A stretch of 13,906 nucleotides of DNA from Endozoicomonadaceae bacterium (lineage in GTDB: Bacteria > Pseudomonadota > Gammaproteobacteria > Pseudomonadales > Endozoicomonadaceae): positions 1 to 13,906 of the forward strand of contig JAAOIJ010000076.1 in NCBI GenBank assembly GCA_015163815.1. The letters run 5' to 3'. Below the pieces are notes generated by a model. It was given only the letters and a program-made list of their open reading frames with translations. It did no database searches and was not told the DNA's origin. Of the stretch, positions 5,688-13,257 are shown in pieces; position 1 is the first letter of the stretch; the number at the start of each line of letters is the position of its first letter. Both the position numbers and the translations under genes were made by a program.

Positions 5688-7112
5688 CTATAATTCGAAT
5701 AATTGTAATGTATTGGTTATCTTATGGGTGCTACCGAAAGTAATAATAAATTTATCTTTCTTTTTAAACCGTAAGCGTTTTAGGTGAGCTTTTAAAATAT
5801 GCTCTCTTTCTTCTAATGATTCACTCGTTTCTTGCCATTGTAATGGGTGTACCCCTCGATAAAGAGCCATTCGACGGCAAGTTTGAACGGAATGACTAAA
5901 AGCAAAAATTGGCAGTATTGAATTAATACGAGACATCCATAATGCAGTTTGTCCACTTTTAGTAAAGCAAATGAGACCTTTAACTTCAGCTAAATGATTA
6001 GCTGCATACATAGCTGATACCGCAATTGTTTGATCTGAACTCGTTAAAATTAACTGCTTTTTTTCTAATGGGATTGCGATATCCTTTGTGTTTTTTTCTG
6101 TTACTTGTGTAATACGATGCATGGCTTTCACAACATTACTGGGATGTTTCCCTGCAGCTGTTTCGGCGGATAACATGACAGCATCTGTATTATCTAGCAC
6201 AGCATTTGCTACATCAAATACTTCGGCTCGTGTTGGTTGAGATTTGTTGATCATAGAATCCATCATTTGAGTGGCTGTGATCACAGGGCAGTTCATATCT
6301 CTTGCAGTTTTAATCATATTTTTTTGTACAGCGACTAAAGCGGCATCGCCAATTTCTACTCCTAAATCTCCTCGCGCTACCATGACAGCATCAGAGACTT
6401 GTATAATTGCTTTCAATTTTTCTTGCGAAGCGACGACTTCAGCTCTTTCAATTTTAGCTAAGATTCCTCCCTGACCGCCTGCTTTTTTGAATAATTGGCG
6501 GCATAATAAAATATCATCTGGATTGCGAACAAAGGATAAAGCTAAATAATCTACATTGATTTTTGCAGCTAACTTAATATCTTTTTTATCTTTTTCTGTT
6601 AAGGCCGCCGTTGACAATCCGCCGCCTTCTAAATTAATGCCTTTATTGTCACTTAAAATGCCACCATATATAACTTTACAAGTTAAGGTCTCTTTTGTTT
6701 TACTGGCTACTTTCAGCTTGATATTTCCATCATCTAAAAGAAGTATATGGTTGATTTTGCAATCTTGGATCAGATTTTTATCTGTAATGCCAACACCTTT
6801 TTCATCTCCTTTTTTGGGATGAATGGTTAAACTGAGTTGAAATATGTGGCCACTTTTCAGGAGTACTTCTTGGTTTTTAAATTGTTTTATTCGAATTTTA
6901 GGGCCTTGTAAGTCACCTAAAATAGCAATGTGTTTGTTGTTTTCTTGGCTCAATTTTCGAACTATTTTAGCGCGTTCAATATGATCATTCGGTTGACCGT
7001 GTGAAAAATTTAATCGCACCACATCCACGCCTGCCTGAATGAGTTTGAGAATGACTGCTTCTGAGTGGCTAGCAGGACCGAGTGTGGCTACGATTTTGGT
7101 TCGTTTTAACAT
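5688..7112 (-). CDS. pykA: Pyruvate kinase, PykA type
   Basis: The enzyme transfers phosphate from phosphoenolpyruvate to ADP, giving pyruvate and ATP. The 474-residue protein shows the whole barrel: TKIVATLGPAS (5-15), NFSHG (35-39), GDLQGPKIR (66-74), the catalytic lysine in ILAKIERAE (Lys220), metal ligands Glu222 and Asp248 in VARGDLGVEIG, and ITATQMMDSM with the following PTRAEVFDVANAV. GDLGVEIGD followed by a direct run into the next helix is the pattern of E. coli PykA (AMP/sugar-phosphate activated) and not PykF. Compared with PykA the extreme C-terminus is about seven residues shorter near FGSTHKI. It starts 56 bases after gapA in the same direction and probably shares the gapA promoter; its own Shine-Dalgarno sequence is weak. 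Confidence 0.95.
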   Translation of the reverse strand: MLKRTKIVATLGPASHSEAVILKLIQAGVDVVRLNFSHGQPNDHIERAKIVRKLSQENNKHIAILGDLQGPKIRIKQFKNQEVLLKSGHIFQLSLTIHPKKGDEKGVGITDKNLIQDCKINHILLLDDGNIKLKVASKTKETLTCKVIYGGILSDNKGINLEGGGLSTAALTEKDKKDIKLAAKINVDYLALSFVRNPDDILLCRQLFKKAGGQGGILAKIERAEVVASQEKLKAIIQVSDAVMVARGDLGVEIGDAALVAVQKNMIKTARDMNCPVITATQMMDSMINKSQPTRAEVFDVANAVLDNTDAVMLSAETAAGKHPSNVVKAMHRITQVTEKNTKDIAIPLEKKQLILTSSDQTIAVSAMYAANHLAEVKGLICFTKSGQTALWMSRINSILPIFAFSHSVQTCRRMALYRGVHPLQWQETSESLEEREHILKAHLKRLRFKKKDKFIITFGSTHKITNTLQLFEL

Positions 7113-7168
7113 GTTGTTTGATAATCTTTTATTGAGTGACGGAGCTAAGGGTAATCAAATCAATGATA

Positions 7169-8176
7169 TTATGTCAGTTGCATAAACGCTTGAGCAGTAT
7201 CTAGCATTCGATTTGAAAAACCCCATTCATTATCATACCAAGACATCACTTTGACTAAACGGCCTTGAATTTGTGTTTGTGTTGCATCAAAATTTGAAGA
7301 GTAAGGTGAATGATTAAAATCCGAAGAAACTAAGGCTTCTTCATTAATAGATAAAACTTGTTTCATGTCTGTATGATTTGCAGCTTTTTTCAGTATGCTG
7401 TTTACTTCATCAATGCTGGTGCTTTTTTTTGCAATAAAACTTAAATCGACAAGTGAGACATTCGCAGTCGGTACTCGGATTGAAAGCCCTGAGAATTTTC
7501 CTTGTAATTCAGGAATAACTAAGCCAACTGCCTCAGCGGCACCTGTTTGTGTTGGGATCATATTGATGGCTGCTGCGCGTGCACGATATAAATCGGTATG
7601 ATAGACATCAGAGAGAACTTGATCATTCGTATAGGCGTGTACTGTTGTCATAATACCACTTTCAATACCAATCGTATCATTGAGTGGTTTAGCTATAGGA
7701 GCTAAACAGTTTGTTGTGCAGCTGGCATTGGATATGATGGTCATATCTTTTGTTAAAATATGATGATTGACACCATAAACAATCGTTGCATCCACTTGTG
7801 ATCCAGGTGCTGAAATAATGACTTTTTTTGCTCCCGCATCACGATGTGCTTGTGCTGCTGTTTTACTTCTAAAAAAACCAGTGCATTCTAAGACAACATC
7901 AATGTCTAATGCTTGCCACGGTAATTGACTAGGATCTTTTTCACTAAACATCTGAATCACGTCTTGATTCACTGTTAAGGAAGAGTCAGTAGAAGAGATT
8001 GTTGCATTAAAACGACCATGTACCGTATCATATTTGATTAAATGCGCTAATGTTTTGGTATTTCCTAAATCATTAATTGCGACAATTTGAAGTTGATTGG
8101 ATCGATTTGACTCATACAGTGCGCGTAGTATATTTCGTCCAATGCGCCCAAATCCGTTAATAGCAATTTTAATCAT
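7169..8176 (-). CDS. gapA: Glyceraldehyde-3-phosphate dehydrogenase, class I, NAD-type
   Basis: The enzyme oxidises glyceraldehyde 3-phosphate to 1,3-bisphosphoglycerate with NAD+ in glycolysis, and works in reverse in gluconeogenesis. The 335-residue protein has the Rossmann motif NGFGRIGR (7-14), an aspartate at the end of the second strand (IND, Asp36) that favours NAD+ over NADP+, the active-site SNASCTTNC with Cys153, partner His180 in TTVHAYT, and the C-terminal WYDNEWGFSNR. Length and motifs are normal. It is the first gene of a gapA-pykA pair; pgk and fba, often found nearby, are not between them. A good sigma70-type promoter lies about 60 bases upstream, after ruvC has ended. Confidence 0.97.
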   Translation of the reverse strand: MIKIAINGFGRIGRNILRALYESNRSNQLQIVAINDLGNTKTLAHLIKYDTVHGRFNATISSTDSSLTVNQDVIQMFSEKDPSQLPWQALDIDVVLECTGFFRSKTAAQAHRDAGAKKVIISAPGSQVDATIVYGVNHHILTKDMTIISNASCTTNCLAPIAKPLNDTIGIESGIMTTVHAYTNDQVLSDVYHTDLYRARAAAINMIPTQTGAAEAVGLVIPELQGKFSGLSIRVPTANVSLVDLSFIAKKSTSIDEVNSILKKAANHTDMKQVLSINEEALVSSDFNHSPYSSNFDATQTQIQGRLVKVMSWYDNEWGFSNRMLDTAQAFMQLT

Positions 8177-8233
8177 AATAAGGGTACTCTCTTTAGTGAT
8201 GAAGTTAATTGAATAATGATTATCCTAGAGATC

Positions 8234-8262
8234 TTTATAGCATATTTAGATAAATAGGTTAA
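8234..8262 (-). promoter_or_regulatory. Sigma70 promoter of gapA(-pykA)
   Basis: On the minus strand TTAACC (8262 to 8257) and TATAAA (8239 to 8234) are separated by exactly 17 bases, and TGC immediately before the -10 box gives the extended -10 form. Transcription would start near 8227, about 50 bases before the gapA ATG. It lies in the only sizeable gap between ruvC and gapA. Confidence 0.6.
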
Positions 8263-8283
8263 GGTTGTTCTTTTTTTATGACA

Positions 8284-8814
8284 TTACGATGTTGTTTTTT
8301 TCAAAGATTTGATGGGATGAGATTGCGACTTTTTGATATAATTTGCGGTTGATTGATGATAATGATGACATAAAGCAGCTGCTAAAGCATCAGATGCGTC
8401 TGTTTTAGGTGTTTGATTTAAAGATAGCAAGGCAGTTACCATATGTTGTACTTGTTTTTTTTCAGCACTTCCTTTTCCAACAACAGCCTGTTTGATAGCG
8501 CGAGCTGCATATTCATAAATAGGGATGAATTGTTGGATGGCAGCTAAAATGGCAACACCACGAGCATGGCCTAACTTTAAAGCTGAATCTGGATTTTTAG
8601 ACATAAAGACCTTTTCAATGGATATTTCATTAGGTTGATATTCTGCAATTAATTGAGTTAAATTGCTATGAATATCTTCTAACCGCTTAAAAAAACAGAT
8701 TGTTTTGGGTTGTATGCATCCTGATGCAATATAGTAAGGTTTTCTATGGCTGATTTGAATCACGCCAAATCCAGTAATCACTGAACCTGGGTCGATTCCT
8801 AATATAATGGTCAT
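8284..8814 (-). CDS. ruvC: Holliday junction endonuclease RuvC
   Basis: RuvC works as a dimer and cuts Holliday junctions symmetrically after RuvAB branch migration. The 176-residue product has the four metal-binding acidic residues of the family: Asp8 in LGIDPGS, Glu67 in SIEKVF, and Asp139 and Asp142 in TDASDALAAALCHH. The lysine/glycine stretch VVGKGSAEK is also typical. A TTG at 8832 is in frame, but the AGTAGG Shine-Dalgarno sequence lies just after it and serves the ATG at 8814, which gives the canonical MTIILGIDPG start. It begins 21 bases after the ruvB stop codon, so the three ruv genes form one operon in the order A-B-C. Confidence 0.95.
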   Translation of the reverse strand: MTIILGIDPGSVITGFGVIQISHRKPYYIASGCIQPKTICFFKRLEDIHSNLTQLIAEYQPNEISIEKVFMSKNPDSALKLGHARGVAILAAIQQFIPIYEYAARAIKQAVVGKGSAEKKQVQHMVTALLSLNQTPKTDASDALAAALCHHYHQSTANYIKKSQSHPIKSLKKTTS

Positions 8815-8835
8815 AATGAAATACCTACTCAAGCA

Positions 8836-9873
8836 TTAAGATGATTCATACCTATTGACGCTTGATGTTGTTTGCAAATAATGTTTGGCTCTTTCAGTGG
8901 TTATACGGCCTTTGGGTGTTCTGATAATAAAGCCTTGCTGCATTAAAAAAGGTTCAATGACATCTTCTAATGTGTCTCGATCTTCACTTAAAATGGCGGC
9001 TAATGTTTCAATACCTACAGGCCCTCCGTTAAACTGTGTTAAAATAGCACGAATAAAATGTTGGTCTAGTGTATCTAAGCCGTCCTGATTAATGTTGAGC
9101 ATTTTAAGCGCTTCATTTGCATTTTTTTGAGTAATAACGCCATGACTGCGGATTTCCACATAATCGCGTACACGTCTTAATAATCGGTTTGCTATACGAG
9201 GCGTTCCGCGGGATCGCTTGGCTATTTCATAAGCACCTGCATCGTCTATCTCTAGCGTTAGGAGTCTCGCTGATCTTTTTACGATGCAGGTTAAGTCTTC
9301 AGAAGAATAATATTCTAAGCGTTGAATAATCCCAAAACGATCTCGTAAAGGAGAGGTGAGAAGCCCTGTGCGTGTTGTTGCTCCGACTAAAGAAAAAGGC
9401 GGTAAATCTAGCTTAATAGAACGTGCTGCAGGCCCTTCTCCAATTAAAATATCAATTTGATAATCTTCCATGGCGGGATAAAGCAATTCTTCAACTGCAG
9501 GATTGAGTCTATGAATCTCATCTATAAATAAAATGTCTCCTGTGTCTAAATTGGTCAATAAAGCAGCTAAATCACCTGATTTTTCTAGTACAGGACCTGA
9601 TGTGCTTCGGATTTGAACGCCCATTTCGTGTGCTAAGATATTAGCTAAAGTTGTTTTACCTAATCCTGGCGGCCCAAAGATTAAAGTATGATCTAAAGGT
9701 TCTTGTCGTTTTTTTGCTGCATGAATGAAAATTTCCATTTGTAATTTAACCGTAGACTGACCTTGATAATCTGCTAATTTTAAAGGTCGAATTGCACGAT
9801 CAATCGGTGTTTCTGTTATCGTATTTTCAATCGGTAGTGGGTTGGCTGAAATTAAGCGCTCATTTTCTATCAT
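8836..9873 (-). CDS. ruvB: Holliday junction branch migration ATPase RuvB
   Basis: RuvB forms hexameric AAA+ rings that pump DNA through the RuvA-bound junction. The 345-residue protein contains the N-terminal RPLKLADYQGQ motif, Walker A GPPGLGKT (67-74), Walker B ILFIDEIHR (Asp118, Glu119), sensor 1 GATTRTG (164-170) and the SPLRDRFGI segment that bears the trans-acting arginine. The C-terminal winged-helix DNA-binding domain shows the usual GPVGIETLA and EDRDTLEDVIEP and ends with TPKGR. An AGGATG Shine-Dalgarno sequence precedes the ATG. It follows ruvA after 32 bases and precedes ruvC by 21. No residue known to be essential appears lost. Confidence 0.97.
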   Translation of the reverse strand: MIENERLISANPLPIENTITETPIDRAIRPLKLADYQGQSTVKLQMEIFIHAAKKRQEPLDHTLIFGPPGLGKTTLANILAHEMGVQIRSTSGPVLEKSGDLAALLTNLDTGDILFIDEIHRLNPAVEELLYPAMEDYQIDILIGEGPAARSIKLDLPPFSLVGATTRTGLLTSPLRDRFGIIQRLEYYSSEDLTCIVKRSARLLTLEIDDAGAYEIAKRSRGTPRIANRLLRRVRDYVEIRSHGVITQKNANEALKMLNINQDGLDTLDQHFIRAILTQFNGGPVGIETLAAILSEDRDTLEDVIEPFLMQQGFIIRTPKGRITTERAKHYLQTTSSVNRYESS

Positions 9874-9905
9874 GATATCATCCTAGTATTCAAATATGAT
9901 AGAAA

Positions 9906-10511
9906 TTATAACATGGCATTTAAAGCTTGTTTCAGTAGTTCTTCTCGAGATAAAGATTGTCTTTTTTGTATAGACTGAATTGCTTTTGACGCTTCGTATG
10001 ATTTATAACCTAAAGAAATTAAAGCTGAGACCACATCGTGCTGAGTCGTCGATTCTATTGTCATGTTTCCAGAGGTAATAGAAGATAAAGGAATAGAGGT
10101 TTTCAGTTGCCATTTTTTTAATGTGCCTTGCAAATCAATTAATAAGCGCGAAGCTGTTTTTTGACCAATCCCTGGCACTTTTGTTAACATATCGATATTT
10201 TGATTTTGAATGCACTGAATTAAAGTAGCGACGTCGAATGTGGATAAAATATTGAGTGCTGCTTTTGCTCCAATGCCGTTAATTTTAATTAAATCACGAA
10301 ATAAATCGCGTTCTGATTGTAATAAGAAGCCATATAGCAACTGGGCGTCTTCACGAACAATTAAATGCGTGTAAAGCGTGCAATCTTGATTATTTTTTAA
10401 TTTTGTTAATGTTGTTAAAGGTGATTCCAGCTCATAACCCACACCATGGGTTTCTATTATCACAAAAGGTGGCTGAATATCCAGTATGCGGCCTATTAAA
10501 CGTGCAATCAT
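9906..10511 (-). CDS. ruvA: Holliday junction DNA-binding protein RuvA
   Basis: RuvA binds four-way junctions as a tetramer and loads RuvB. The 201-residue product has the three usual domains: an OB-fold with MIARLIGRILD and THGVGYE, the acidic pin residues Glu54 and Asp55 in VREDAQLLYGF that keep the duplex arms apart, two helix-hairpin-helix motifs (KINGIGAKAALNIL at about 76-89 and KVPGIGQKTASRLL at 111-124), and a C-terminal domain (from about 157, with ALISLGYKSYEA) that contacts RuvB. AGAGG lies about seven bases before the ATG. It is the first gene of the ruvABC operon; a weak TACAAT -10 box lies roughly 60 bases upstream, and no LexA box was recognised. Confidence 0.96.
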   Translation of the reverse strand: MIARLIGRILDIQPPFVIIETHGVGYELESPLTTLTKLKNNQDCTLYTHLIVREDAQLLYGFLLQSERDLFRDLIKINGIGAKAALNILSTFDVATLIQCIQNQNIDMLTKVPGIGQKTASRLLIDLQGTLKKWQLKTSIPLSSITSGNMTIESTTQHDVVSALISLGYKSYEASKAIQSIQKRQSLSREELLKQALNAML

Positions 10512-10668
10512 AATGCGCCTCTTTTCTTAAAATTCCTTGATCAATCATACGAGATGTTGGGGGTGTTTTTTTATTGTAGAGTGAATGCCTTTTTCGTTCT
10601 AGCACGCAAATCAATTTTCATTATAAGATGAATAATGGTTGGCGTGAAGTCAGTTTTTAATCTGCAAT

Positions 10669-10702
10669 AAAAAGCTGAAAATGAGTTGGTTTTCAGCTTT
10701 TT
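10669..10702. terminator. Perfect 13-bp stem intrinsic terminator, bidirectional
   Basis: AAAAAGCTGAAAA (10669-10681) and TTTTCAGCTTTTT (10690-10702) pair perfectly around the loop TGAGTTGG. Because the arms begin with A5 and end with T5, the structure can stop transcription in both directions. No plus-strand gene lies upstream and no minus-strand gene lies to its right that would need it. CAGTTTTT at 10651-10658 could pair instead with the left arm (AAAAA-G-CTG), a competing fold. It may end an unrecognised small RNA or be left over from a lost gene. Confidence 0.75.
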
Positions 10703-10721
10703 GAAGTTTTTAATAGATTCT

Positions 10722-10750
10722 TTGACAGAATGGCTTGTTTTTGCTATAAT
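10722..10750 (+). promoter_or_regulatory. Full-consensus sigma70 promoter of the lipoprotein gene
   Basis: TTGACA (10722-10727) and TATAAT (10745-10750) are both perfect, the spacer is exactly 17 bases, and TGC before the -10 box adds the extended -10 contact. Transcription should begin near 10757, giving a leader of about 28 bases. Such a complete match predicts strong constitutive expression. Confidence 0.9.
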
Positions 10751-10769
10751 GAGGCGCTTACAATCCTTT

Positions 10770-10776
10770 GAGGTAA
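10770..10776 (+). promoter_or_regulatory. Ribosome binding site that decides the lipoprotein start
   Basis: GAGGTAA lies eight bases before the ATG at 10785. The ATG at 10803, 18 bases downstream and in frame, has only a poor TGGAAA in front of it. This favours 10785, although either start leaves a workable lipoprotein signal. Confidence 0.6.
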
Positions 10777-10784
10777 GCCTGTTT

Positions 10785-11309
10785 ATGTTGTGGAAACTCA
10801 TTATGAAATCAAACGTTAAGACATTTTTAATGGTACTTCCTATGTTATTTCTGGTAGGCTGTATGAATGATTATACTGGTTACACCTATACTGAAGCTGA
10901 AGCACGTCAAAAACAAGATATTGAATATGGTATAGTCAAAAATTTGGAAATGGTAACGATTAAAAAAGATAAATCTTTAGAGAAAAATAAATCAGTGAAA
11001 ACAGGTGCTATCGCTGGAAGTGTTTTAGGCGCATTAATTCCAGGTAAAAGAATCGCAGGGGCTGTATTAGGCGGTGTTGCTGGTGCAGTGACAGGTAAAG
11101 TCATTCAAGAGAGCATGAAAACTTCAAAAGCTATGAATCTGTTTATTCAATTATCAGATTCTGGAGAAAACATCTCTATTATACAACAAAATGATAGACG
11201 TAGACCGATTCAAGTAGGTAGCTGTGTTGCTATTCTAAGAAATAATGAAACCAATGCATCCCGAGTTATTTTAGCGGCTCATCATCATTGTTATCAAGAG
11301 AATAATTAG
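10785..11309 (+). CDS. Outer-membrane lipoprotein with glycine-zipper domain (SlyB / 17-kDa antigen type)
   Basis: The 174-residue product has a lipoprotein signal peptide (basic start, hydrophobic FLMVLPMLFL) ending in the lipobox LVGC with Cys26 as the lipid-bearing residue. Residues 73-104 form a glycine zipper, with repeated G at three- to four-residue steps (TGAIAGSVLGALIPG and AGAVLGGVAGAVTGK), as in SlyB, PcP and the rickettsial 17-kDa antigen. The C-terminal part (LFIQLSDSGENISIIQQ, QVGSCVAIL) fits the small beta domain of SlyB-like proteins. These proteins sit in the outer membrane and support envelope integrity; the exact role is inferred. It is read from a consensus promoter and stands where pal would lie in the usual tol-pal-cpoB order, but it has no OmpA-type domain and is not Pal. 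Confidence 0.85.
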   Translation: MLWKLIMKSNVKTFLMVLPMLFLVGCMNDYTGYTYTEAEARQKQDIEYGIVKNLEMVTIKKDKSLEKNKSVKTGAIAGSVLGALIPGKRIAGAVLGGVAGAVTGKVIQESMKTSKAMNLFIQLSDSGENISIIQQNDRRRPIQVGSCVAILRNNETNASRVILAAHHHCYQENN

Positions 11310-11392
11310 TTAACAAAGTTTTATTGAGTAGTGTTGTTGAATATAATATTTTGATATCATGCTATTTTATCACGATCATGATAGAGGTTCGC

Positions 11393-12178
11393 ATGATATC
11401 TTTTTTTTTTAAATTAAATCAATTGATTGTCATCATGTTTTTATCAATGGTGATTCCAGTCACCTGTCATGCTTTGAAATGGGATCATTTCTTACCTGGC
11501 GACTCGAATATTTTAAAAAAAAAACAAGTTAATAAAACCGTAGAACCCGGTGTGAATGATAAATTATATATTGAATTAGAACAAATGAAGTCAGAAATAA
11601 ATGATTTGAAACAAGCAATATTAAATTTGCAGCATTTTATCACTTCCAGTTTAGGGCGCTATCATATAAAAACAAACAAACAGGATCATCATATATTCCT
11701 TTCTGATGAAAAAAAACTACCTGGTTTACAACCCGCTTCCGATACGCAACCCGCTTCCTCTATAAAATTTCAAAATTCAGATGATCAAACAGCTTATAAT
11801 AACATTCTCAAATTGATTACAGACAAGCAATATGATTTGGCTATAGAGCGTTTACAGCGATTTATTATTTTATATAAAAACAGTCTGAATCATATTGCAG
11901 CCAGGCAATATCTAGCAGAATTATATATTGAAAAACAAGAATTAGGTCAAGCCAAAAATATTTTTGTAAATTTAATTCAATCTTGTGCAATGCATGCCAA
12001 AATACCGCATTGGCTTTTTAAATTAGCTGAGATATCTCAAAAAGATAAGGAGATTGAAATAGCTAAAATGTATTATATTGAGTTGATCAAAAAATATCCT
12101 CATCATGCTGCTGCTCGCTTGGCGGAAACTCAATTAAAAATAATACAAACAGATGAGCGCATAAAAAAGAACACCTAA
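11393..12178 (+). CDS. cpoB: CpoB/YbgF-like periplasmic coiled-coil and TPR protein
   Basis: CpoB links the Tol-Pal machine with peptidoglycan synthesis during division. The 261-residue protein has a signal peptide with likely cleavage after Ala27 (VTCHA), a short coiled coil at about 57-83 (ELEQMKSEINDLKQAI), a variable linker, and three TPR-like repeats from about 133 to the end (AYNNILKLITDKQYDLAIE; later AKMYYIELIKKYPHHAAA), the layout of YbgF. A following nadA, as in E. coli, supports the call. The linker contains a perfect 12-base repeat (11729-11740 and 11747-11758; QPASDT, QPASSI). Runs of ten T (11401-11410) and ten A (11515-11524) lie near the 5' end. The ATG at 11393, five bases after AGAGG, is preferred over upstream in-frame starts. 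Confidence 0.75.
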   Translation: MISFFFKLNQLIVIMFLSMVIPVTCHALKWDHFLPGDSNILKKKQVNKTVEPGVNDKLYIELEQMKSEINDLKQAILNLQHFITSSLGRYHIKTNKQDHHIFLSDEKKLPGLQPASDTQPASSIKFQNSDDQTAYNNILKLITDKQYDLAIERLQRFIILYKNSLNHIAARQYLAELYIEKQELGQAKNIFVNLIQSCAMHAKIPHWLFKLAEISQKDKEIEIAKMYYIELIKKYPHHAAARLAETQLKIIQTDERIKKNT

Positions 12179-12192
12179 GATGAGAAACGGCC

Positions 12193-12198
12193 TATAAT
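12193..12198 (+). promoter_or_regulatory. Possible -10 box for nadA
   Basis: A perfect TATAAT lies 58 bases before the nadA ATG, just after the cpoB stop codon. No convincing -35 box is 16 to 18 bases upstream, so nadA may also be read through from cpoB. The gap contains no tRNA gene, unlike E. coli, where tRNA genes separate cpoB and nadA. Confidence 0.35.
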
Positions 12199-12256
12199 AA
12201 GACACCGTAGAATAAAAAATCATATAAGTAGATCGTATGTATTGAGTGATATTGCC

Positions 12257-13228
12257 ATGAATCAAGATAAAAAGAATCAGTTCAATCGCATCAAACGATT
12301 GTTAAAGCAAGAATCTGCAGTATTAATTGCACATTATTATACTAGCCCTGATATTCAAAAATTAGCAGAAGAAACACAAGGTTTTGTTTCGGATTCTCTT
12401 GAAATGGCGAGATGGGGAGCTGCTCACGATGCTTCTACGTTAATTGTCGCTGGCGTGAAATTTATGGGTGAAACTGCAAAAATTTTAAGTCCTGAAAAAC
12501 GAGTTAAAATTATTTCAACAGACGCAACGTGTTCTTTAGATTTAGGTTGCCCAGAAAAAGAATTTAAAGATTTTTGTGCGCAAAATGAAGATCGAACGGT
12601 TGTTGTTTATGCGAACACATCTGCACAAGTGAAAGCACAGGCTGACTGGGTAGTCACTTCAAGTTGCGCAGTCGATATTGTGGATCATTTACACATGGAA
12701 GGCCAATCTATTTTATGGGCTCCTGATAAATACTTAGGTCAATATGTCCAAAGTCAAACGGAAGCGGATTTACTGTTATGGGATGGTGCTTGTATTGTGC
12801 ATGAAGAATTTAAAGTTGCTGGATTAAAGTCGATGAAAGCTTTATTTCCTCACGCCGCTGTTTTAGTCCATCCAGAATCTCCTGGCGGTGTCATTGCTCT
12901 AGCTGATAGAGTAGGATCAACTTCACAGCTTATTTCAGCTGCAGAAAATATGGAACAAGATACTTTTATTGTTGCAACTGATGTGGGTATTTTTTATAAA
13001 ATGCAACAAAAAATACCAGGACATAAACGGTTAATTGAAGCACCTACTGCTGGAAAAAGTGCTACTTGTAAAAGCTGTGCTCGTTGCCCCTGGATGGCTA
13101 TGAATACATTAGATCAGTTAGAGTATGCTTTATTACATGATGAACATGATGTTTATGTTGAAGAGCAGGTTTGTAAACAAGCGATTGTATCAATTGATAG
13201 AATGTTACATTTTACGCTCAAGACATAA
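12257..13228 (+). CDS. nadA: Quinolinate synthase NadA ([4Fe-4S] enzyme)
   Basis: NadA condenses iminoaspartate (from NadB) with dihydroxyacetone phosphate to give quinolinate in de novo NAD synthesis. The 323-residue protein matches E. coli NadA along its length, except that the E. coli N-terminal extension is absent. The three cluster cysteines correspond to Cys92 (TCSLDLGC), Cys179 (WDGACIVHEEF) and Cys277 (the last of CKSCARCPWM). Other family motifs are AHYYTSPDIQ, SDSLEMAR, GVKFMGETAKILSPEK, YANTSAQVKA and HPESPGG. An in-frame TTG at 12242 would add five residues; the ATG at 12257 with GAGTGA seven bases upstream is preferred. nadB and nadC are not in the window. Confidence 0.97.
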   Translation: MNQDKKNQFNRIKRLLKQESAVLIAHYYTSPDIQKLAEETQGFVSDSLEMARWGAAHDASTLIVAGVKFMGETAKILSPEKRVKIISTDATCSLDLGCPEKEFKDFCAQNEDRTVVVYANTSAQVKAQADWVVTSSCAVDIVDHLHMEGQSILWAPDKYLGQYVQSQTEADLLLWDGACIVHEEFKVAGLKSMKALFPHAAVLVHPESPGGVIALADRVGSTSQLISAAENMEQDTFIVATDVGIFYKMQQKIPGHKRLIEAPTAGKSATCKSCARCPWMAMNTLDQLEYALLHDEHDVYVEEQVCKQAIVSIDRMLHFTLKT

Positions 13229-13257
13229 AGTTATTTTTTTATCATGTTTTGCCTATT

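Noticed and set aside
6271..6822. Two plus-strand frames opposite pykA
   Set aside because: They are antisense to highly conserved catalytic regions and have no ribosome binding site; their openness follows from the codons of pykA.
10432..10801. Minus-strand frames of 60 and 76 codons upstream of ruvA
   Set aside because: They cross the terminator and the consensus promoter, overlap the ruvA start or the lipoprotein signal peptide, and lack a start signal.
12179..12256. tRNA gene between cpoB and nadA, as in E. coli
   Set aside because: The 78-base gap has no TTC-type T-loop or cloverleaf arms, and no tRNA or rRNA was recognised elsewhere in the window.
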